A stretch of 64,000 nt of DNA from Puniceibacterium confluentis (lineage in GTDB: Bacteria > Pseudomonadota > Alphaproteobacteria > Rhodobacterales > Rhodobacteraceae): positions 186,001 to 250,000 of the forward strand of contig NZ_VOJI01000006.1 of assembly GCF_007923445.1 (NCBI RefSeq), read 5' to 3'. The position numbers and the translations under genes are program-made. How positions within the stretch are numbered: position 1 is the stretch's first letter; every line of letters starts with the position of its first letter. The notes beneath the pieces were generated by a model. That model saw nothing but the letters and a program-made list of their open reading frames with translations. It was not told the origin of the DNA and made no database searches. Below, piece after piece: positions 59,301 to 64,000 of this stretch.

Positions 59301-61649
59301 ATGACCGATAAAACGGCAGCGCCCGGGCAGCGCACAAAGACAATCTTTACCGGAAAACGAAAGCGCCAGATCGTCGGAGCGGTTTCCCTAGCGTTTGCAG
59401 TGGGTTTCACGACGCTTCCGCATATCGTGCTGGCCCAGTCCTACACTTTCAGCAGCGTCCAGATCCAGGGCAACCAGCGTATCGAGCCGGGAACGATCCT
59501 GAGTTACGCCGGAATCGGTCGAGGTCAGGCCGTGTCGGCAGCCGAGCTGAACGACGCGTATCAGCGCATTCTTGGCTCCGGATTGTTCGAAACCGTCGAA
59601 ATAGTGCCGCAAGGCAACGCACTGATCATCAAGGTTGTCGAGTTCCCCACGATTAACACGATCTCCTTTGAGGGAAACCGACGCATTGGTGACGAAGAGC
59701 TGGCATCGCTGATTCAGTCGCAATCTCGCAAGGTCTTCAACCCCCGCACCGCCGAAGCGGACGCCCGCAAGATCACCGAAGGGTATTCGCAGCAGGGCCG
59801 TCTGGCGGCCAGGGTGCAGCCCAAGGTGATCCGGCGGTCCGACAATCGTGTCGATCTGGTCTTTGAAGTCTTCGAAGGCGGTGTGACCGAGGTCGAGCGC
59901 ATTGCCTTTGTCGGCAACGACCAGTTTTCCGACCGCCGCCTGCGCCGGGTGCTGGGCACCAAACAGGCCGGGATCTTTCGGGCAATCATTTCGTCCGACA
60001 CCTTCATCGAGGATCGTGTGCAGTTCGACCGCCAGGTGTTGCAGGATTTCTACACCTCGCGTGGTTACGTCGATTTTCGCATCACCGGCGTCAACGCCGA
60101 AATCAGCCAGGAACGGGACGGCTATTTTGTCACCTTCAACGTCGAGGAAGGTCAGCAGTTCACCTTTGGCCAGGTGTCGGTGGCATCGGATCTGCCCGAA
60201 GTCGATACCGAGGTGTTCCAGAACGAGATCAGCCTGCGCTCTGGCAAGGTCTATTCGCCCAACCAGGTCGACAACGAGATTGCCCGGCTGGAACGGCTTG
60301 CTATCCGCGAGGGTCTGAATTTTGTCCGCGTCGAGCCGCGTGTGACCCGCAACGAACGGAATCTGTCGCTGGATGTCGAGTTTCAGCTGACCCGTGGCCC
60401 GCGGATCTTTGTCGAGCGCATTGATATCGAGGGCAACACAACCACGCTGGACCGTGTGGTGCGGCGCCAGTTCAGGATCGTCGAAGGCGACCCGTTCAAC
60501 CCGCGCGAAATCCGCGAAAGCGCCGAGCGTATCCGCGCCCTTGGCTTCTTTGCCAACGCCGAGGTCGAAGCCCGCGAGGGGTCCAGTCCGCAGCAGGTCG
60601 TGATCGACGTGAATGTCGAAGAGCAGCCCACCGGGTCGATCAGCTTTGGCGGTTCCTATTCCTCGTCCAGCGGCTTCGGTCTGGCGATCGAATTCCGCGA
60701 ACGCAATTTCCTTGGCCGCGGGCAGGGCATCAATCTGGGGTTCAACACCGCATCGTCGTCCAAATCCTATACCTTCGGCTTCAACGAGCCGGCCGTTCTG
60801 GGCCGTGACCTGGGGTTTGGAGTCGGGCTGTCCTATACCGAGACAGACAACGAGAATGCCGACTACGACACCGCCATAGGGCGTTTTTCACCGTCTCTGA
60901 CCTTTCCGATCTCAGAGAATGGCGAAATGACCCTGCGCTATAGCACCAAGTATTCGGACATCAGCCAGACCGACACCGTGGTCGGCGCCCTGGTGGCGGC
61001 AGAGGCAGCGGAAGGTCCGCGCTGGGACAGCTCGGTGGGCTACACGCTGAGCTATGACACCCGGCGGTCCGGTCTGGACCCGACCAAGGGCATCAAGCTG
61101 GAGTTCGGCCAGGACTTTGGCGGACTTGGCGGCGATACCACCTTTGTGCGCACCAACCTGCGCGCCGTGGCCCAGCAACTGGTCCTGAATGAAGAAGTCA
61201 CGCTGCGCGCCAGCTTTGAAGCCGGATCGGTGAACTATTCCTCCGGAGGCAGCCGGGTGACCGACCGTTTCTTCATGGGGCCGTCGATCATGCGCGGATT
61301 TGAACCGGGCGGGATCGGACCGCGCGAACGCACCGCGGCCGGTGTCGATGATGCGCTGGGGGGCAACCTGTTCGCCGTCGCGCGATTCGAGGCGGAATTC
61401 CCGCTGGGTGTGCCCGACGAATACGGGGTTTCGGGTGGCGTCTTCTATGACATCGGATCGCTCTGGGATCTGGATGCCACCAATGCCGACGTGATCTATG
61501 AGGAATCCTCGATCCGTCAGGTGGCCGGGATCTCGCTGTTCTGGGACACGGCGATCGGGCCGCTGCGGTTCAACTTTTCCAAGGCGCTTGTGAAAGAAAA
61601 GCATGACATCCCGCAGGAATTCGAACTGACGATTTCGACCGAATTCTGA
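59301..61649 (+). CDS. bamA: outer-membrane protein assembly factor BamA
   Basis: Core of the BAM machine that folds beta-barrels into the outer membrane. The 782-residue protein has a long basic N-region and a signal peptide ending HIVLAQ. Five POTRA domains run from about 47 to 440 (starting YTFSSVQIQGNQRIEPGTILSYAGI). The barrel domain runs from EEQPTGSISFGGSYSSSSGFGLAIEFRERNFLGRGQ to a C-terminal Phe, the usual terminal aromatic residue. VTDRFFMGPSIMRGFEPGGIGPR is the conserved RGF loop. It overlaps ompH by 1 bp. Confidence 0.96.
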   Translation: MTDKTAAPGQRTKTIFTGKRKRQIVGAVSLAFAVGFTTLPHIVLAQSYTFSSVQIQGNQRIEPGTILSYAGIGRGQAVSAAELNDAYQRILGSGLFETVEIVPQGNALIIKVVEFPTINTISFEGNRRIGDEELASLIQSQSRKVFNPRTAEADARKITEGYSQQGRLAARVQPKVIRRSDNRVDLVFEVFEGGVTEVERIAFVGNDQFSDRRLRRVLGTKQAGIFRAIISSDTFIEDRVQFDRQVLQDFYTSRGYVDFRITGVNAEISQERDGYFVTFNVEEGQQFTFGQVSVASDLPEVDTEVFQNEISLRSGKVYSPNQVDNEIARLERLAIREGLNFVRVEPRVTRNERNLSLDVEFQLTRGPRIFVERIDIEGNTTTLDRVVRRQFRIVEGDPFNPREIRESAERIRALGFFANAEVEAREGSSPQQVVIDVNVEEQPTGSISFGGSYSSSSGFGLAIEFRERNFLGRGQGINLGFNTASSSKSYTFGFNEPAVLGRDLGFGVGLSYTETDNENADYDTAIGRFSPSLTFPISENGEMTLRYSTKYSDISQTDTVVGALVAAEAAEGPRWDSSVGYTLSYDTRRSGLDPTKGIKLEFGQDFGGLGGDTTFVRTNLRAVAQQLVLNEEVTLRASFEAGSVNYSSGGSRVTDRFFMGPSIMRGFEPGGIGPRERTAAGVDDALGGNLFAVARFEAEFPLGVPDEYGVSGGVFYDIGSLWDLDATNADVIYEESSIRQVAGISLFWDTAIGPLRFNFSKALVKEKHDIPQEFELTISTEF

Positions 61650-62239
61650 TGCAGCCCCGGGCGATTTGCAGGCGCCTTGGCTTTCTGCTGTCGCTGCTGG
61701 CATTGCCGGCGGCGGCCGTATCGCAAACCCGGGTGATCGATGCGCCTTTGTCAACGGGCGAGGCGGCAAGCCCGATCCTGACGCTGGAATCCGACCGGCT
61801 TTATGCCGAGAGCGCCTTTGGCCGCCGCATTCAGTCCGAACTCGAGGCATCGCGCGAGGTGCTTGTCGCGGAAAACGACAGGATCACTGCCCAGCTGACC
61901 GAAGAGGAACAGCGCCTGACGGACAAGCGCCCGAGCATGGCGCCAGCCGACTTTCGGGCGTTGGCGGATGCCTTTGACGCCAGGGTGCAAAGGTTCCGCC
62001 GCGAGCAGGACGAGAAGGCGCGCGACCTTGACGGGCGCAACGAAGAGGCCCGCCGCGTGTTCATTCAGGCGGCCCGCCCGGAAATTTCGGCGATCTTGCA
62101 GGAAACCGGCGCCGCGCTGATTGTCGAACGGCGCATCGTGATCGTCAGCGCGGACGCGGTCGATATCACCGATCTGGCCATTCGGCGCATTGATGCGGTC
62201 ATCGGAGATGGCGGTACGATCCTTCCGACGCAGCCCTGA
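61649..62239 (+). CDS. OmpH/Skp family periplasmic chaperone
   Basis: 196 residues with a signal peptide (LGFLLSLLALPAAAVSQT). The pattern ILTLESDRLYAESAFGRRIQSELEASREVLVAENDRITAQLTEEEQRLTDKRPSMAPADFRALADAFDARVQRFRREQDEKARDLD is the long helical hairpin of Skp. Skp holds unfolded outer-membrane proteins before BamA. The gene position just after bamA is the standard one. Translationally coupled (TGATG). Confidence 0.9.
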   Translation: MQPRAICRRLGFLLSLLALPAAAVSQTRVIDAPLSTGEAASPILTLESDRLYAESAFGRRIQSELEASREVLVAENDRITAQLTEEEQRLTDKRPSMAPADFRALADAFDARVQRFRREQDEKARDLDGRNEEARRVFIQAARPEISAILQETGAALIVERRIVIVSADAVDITDLAIRRIDAVIGDGGTILPTQP

Positions 62240-62329
62240 ACCACCGGGCATCGGCGCCGGACACGCTTGCCCCGGCGGCGCGGGATTGCTAGGCACAGGG
62301 AACCATCCGCCGGGAGCAAAGGACACCGC

Positions 62330-62791
62330 ATGACCGACACGCTGAAAAGTGCCGATATCCAGCTGATCCAGCGAATTCTACCGCATAGATATCCCTTCCT
62401 GCTGGTGGATCGGGTGATCGAGATTGACGGCACCGCGTCGGCCCTGGGGATCAAGAACGTCTCGATGAACGAGCCGCATTTCCAGGGGCATTTTCCGGGC
62501 ACGCCGATCATGCCGGGGGTGACCATTGTCGAGGCGATGGCCCAGACGTCGGCGGTGATGGTCGGGGTCGCACTGGATCTGGCCGACAAGGAAATGCTGA
62601 TCTATTTCATGTCGATCGACAACTGCAAGTTCCGCCGGAAGGTGGTGCCCGGAGACCAGTTGCGGATGCGTCTGACGACCCTGCGCGGCAAGGCGGGGGC
62701 CAAGGTGTGGAAATTCCGCGGCGTGGCCGAGGTGGACGGCGAACTGGCCTGTGAGGCCGAGTTCACCGCGATGATGGACCTGCCGAAATGA
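62330..62791 (+). CDS. fabZ: 3-hydroxyacyl-[acyl-carrier-protein] dehydratase FabZ
   Basis: Hot-dog-fold dehydratase of fatty-acid synthesis. 153 residues with [18 protein letters not shown] and the catalytic His in [28 protein letters not shown], plus Glu. The ATG at 62330 follows AAAGGACACCGC; an ATG at 62267 would add a non-conserved Arg-rich leader. Its stop overlaps lpxA by 4 bp. It competes with LpxA for 3-hydroxyacyl-ACP. Confidence 0.96.
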   Translation: MTDTLKSADIQLIQRILPHRYPFLLVDRVIEIDGTASALGIKNVSMNEPHFQGHFPGTPIMPGVTIVEAMAQTSAVMVGVALDLADKEMLIYFMSIDNCKFRRKVVPGDQLRMRLTTLRGKAGAKVWKFRGVAEVDGELACEAEFTAMMDLPK

Positions 62792-63570
62792 GCGATATCC
62801 ATCCCAGCGCGGTGATCGAAGACGGTGCCGTCGTCGGCACGGGCTGTGTGATCGGCCCGTTCTGCCACATCGGTCCCGAGGTGCGGTTGGGTGCCGGGGT
62901 GACGCTGAAAAGCCATGTGGTGGTGACCGGTGACACCGTCATTGGCGAAGGCTGCACGATCTATTCCTTTGCCGTCATCGGCGAGGTGCCGCAGGATCTG
63001 AAGTTCCGGGGCGAAAAGACCCGGCTTGAAATCGGGGCGCGCAACCGGATTCGCGAACATGTGACCATGCACGCCGGCACCGAAGCGGGTGGCGGACTGA
63101 CAAAGGTCGGTGACGACGGGCTGTTCATGGCCGGGTGCCATGTGGCGCATGACGTGCGCATCGGCGACCGGGTGATTCTGGTGAATTCGGTTGCGCTGGC
63201 CGGGCATTGCATCATCGAGGATGACGTGATCGTCGGCGGACTCTCCGGTGTGCACCAGTGGGTTCGGATCGGTCGCGGCGCGATAATCGGCGCCGTCACC
63301 ATGGTGACCAACGATGTGATCCCCTATGGCCTCGTGCAGGCGCCGCGCGGTGTGCTGGACGGGCTCAATCTGGTGGGACTCAAGCGCAAGGGTGTTTCAC
63401 GCACCGACATCACCGCCCTGCGGGCGGCCTTCCAGATGCTGGCGCAGGGCGAGGGGTCGTTTCAGGAACGTGCCCGCAGGCTGGGAGACGAAACCCAGAG
63501 TGACTATGTGCGCGAGATCGTGAACTTCATTCTGGCCGACACCGACCGGCATTTTCTGACGCCGGGCTGA
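62788..63570 (+). CDS. lpxA: UDP-N-acetylglucosamine O-acyltransferase LpxA
   Basis: First enzyme of lipid A synthesis, transferring 3-hydroxyacyl from ACP to UDP-GlcNAc. 260 residues with a left-handed beta-helix of hexapeptides ([44 protein letters not shown]), the catalytic His in [43 protein letters not shown] and [21 protein letters not shown]. Helical C-terminus. fabZ-lpxA-lpxI is a canonical order. Confidence 0.96.
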   Translation: MSDIHPSAVIEDGAVVGTGCVIGPFCHIGPEVRLGAGVTLKSHVVVTGDTVIGEGCTIYSFAVIGEVPQDLKFRGEKTRLEIGARNRIREHVTMHAGTEAGGGLTKVGDDGLFMAGCHVAHDVRIGDRVILVNSVALAGHCIIEDDVIVGGLSGVHQWVRIGRGAIIGAVTMVTNDVIPYGLVQAPRGVLDGLNLVGLKRKGVSRTDITALRAAFQMLAQGEGSFQERARRLGDETQSDYVREIVNFILADTDRHFLTPG

Positions 63571-63575
63571 GCGCG

Positions 63576-64000
63576 ATGCTGGCGCTGATCGCAGGGCGGG
63601 GAGCACTGCCGGCCGCAGTTGCCAGGGCGCAGTCGATGCCACCCCTGGTCTGCACGCTGGATGGTTACGCGCCTGACGGGCTGGCGGTCGACGTCACCTT
63701 CCGGATCGAAACCCTGGGCAGCCTGCTGGAAGAGCTGCGGCGTCGCGGTATCCGACAGGTGTGTCTGTGCGGTGCGATCCGCCGTCCGGAAATCGATCTG
63801 ACCCGGATCGACGAAGCCACCATGCCGCTGGTGCCGGTGCTGCGCGACGCATTGCGCGCCGGGGACGACGGCGCGCTGCGGGCGGTGATCGGCCTGATCG
63901 AATCCGACGGACTCCAGGTGCTGGCGGCGCATCATGCGGCGCCCGGTCTGCTGATGTCGGCGGGAACACCCACGACGCTGTCACCGCCCGCAGAGACGGA
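63576..64000 (+). CDS. lpxI: UDP-2,3-diacylglucosamine pyrophosphatase LpxI, partial (3' end beyond window)
   Basis: Only the first 141 codons are seen; no stop before the edge. MLALIAGRGALPAAVARAQ opens the N-terminal LpxI domain, with IETLGSLLEELRRRGIRQVCLCGAIRRPEIDL, GDDGALRAVIGLIESDGLQVLAAHHAAPGLLMSAG. This is the alphaproteobacterial replacement for LpxH, hydrolysing UDP-2,3-diacylglucosamine to lipid X. It begins 5 bp after lpxA; lpxB probably follows outside the window. Confidence 0.9.
   Translation, partial: MLALIAGRGALPAAVARAQSMPPLVCTLDGYAPDGLAVDVTFRIETLGSLLEELRRRGIRQVCLCGAIRRPEIDLTRIDEATMPLVPVLRDALRAGDDGALRAVIGLIESDGLQVLAAHHAAPGLLMSAGTPTTLSPPAET

Noticed and set aside
1-64000. tRNA or rRNA genes
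   Set aside because: Scanning by eye for T-loop sequences found matches only inside conserved coding regions (for example in cdsA and bamA) with no cloverleaf. A tRNAscan run would be decisive.

Overview
The window is high-GC, densely coded chromosomal DNA of an alphaproteobacterium, most likely Rhodobacteraceae (Roseobacter group). The grounds are gene order (pyrH-frr-uppS-cdsA-dxr-rseP-bamA-ompH-fabZ-lpxA-lpxI; lptF-lptG-lptD-surA-pdxA-rsmA), the small alphaproteobacterial families present (DUF1499, DUF4167, DUF455, TIGR02281 protease, an alphaproteobacterial HNH protein) and dispersed stem-loop repeats that I recall from roseobacter genomes. I see no rRNA, tRNA, CRISPR array, insertion sequence or prophage. 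Almost everything looks like core genome.

Layout. 1-1.3 kb: end of a fatty-acid synthesis cluster (fabG, acpP) closed by a clear terminator. 1.4-3.4 kb: an orphan iron-type binding protein and mazG on the minus strand. 3.5-6.9 kb: two tandem M20 amidohydrolases and an agmatinase-family ureohydrolase; a perfect 22-bp inverted repeat whose loop is a four-tract G-quadruplex/i-motif sequence covers the agmatinase ribosome-binding site. 7-10.5 kb: DUF1499, prfA-prmC, and a DUF4167 protein. 10.6-18.1 kb: a minus-strand operon lptF-lptG-lptD-surA-pdxA-rsmA in which every junction overlaps; it covers LPS export and outer-membrane assembly. 18.2-27 kb: pepA-holC, a membrane aspartic protease, MarC, an ABC-F ATPase, ndk, a DUF4112/YqaE pair, a TfoX C-terminal-domain protein, an aminotransferase, and a VOC protein behind a near-perfect SoxR box. 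27-34.8 kb: cysS, cimA, a squalene/phytoene-synthase-like protein, an MFS carrier, then an overlapping trio of orphan CobK-like reductase, AlkA-type glycosylase and esterase.

34.8-41.7 kb: a lower-GC gene for a 737-residue RTX protein with a glycosidase-like N-terminal domain (the best candidate for acquired DNA), an HNH protein, an M23 peptidase-bactofilin pair, a DUF455 ferritin-like protein and a single-cysteine Bcp. 41.8-47 kb: an AsmA/YhdP-type protein, queA and a lytic transglycosylase. 47-52 kb: a GST, an orphan Tat-exported solute-binding protein, an AraC regulator and miaA.

52-64 kb: the conserved pyrH-to-lpxI envelope cluster. Two things depart from its usual order. A divergent GntR regulator and unknown small gene with 24-bp repeats sit between pyrH and frr. 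An unannotated 41-residue membrane protein lies between rseP and bamA, and bamA has a leader that can fold in two competing ways. The last gene, lpxI, runs off the window.

No large new system stands out. The most promising leads are the hairpin/G-quadruplex leader at 5893-5951, the bamA leader and its small neighbouring protein, the pyrH-frr insertion, the GH-RTX protein and the orphan CobK homologue. All functional calls come from reading motifs; no database search was run.
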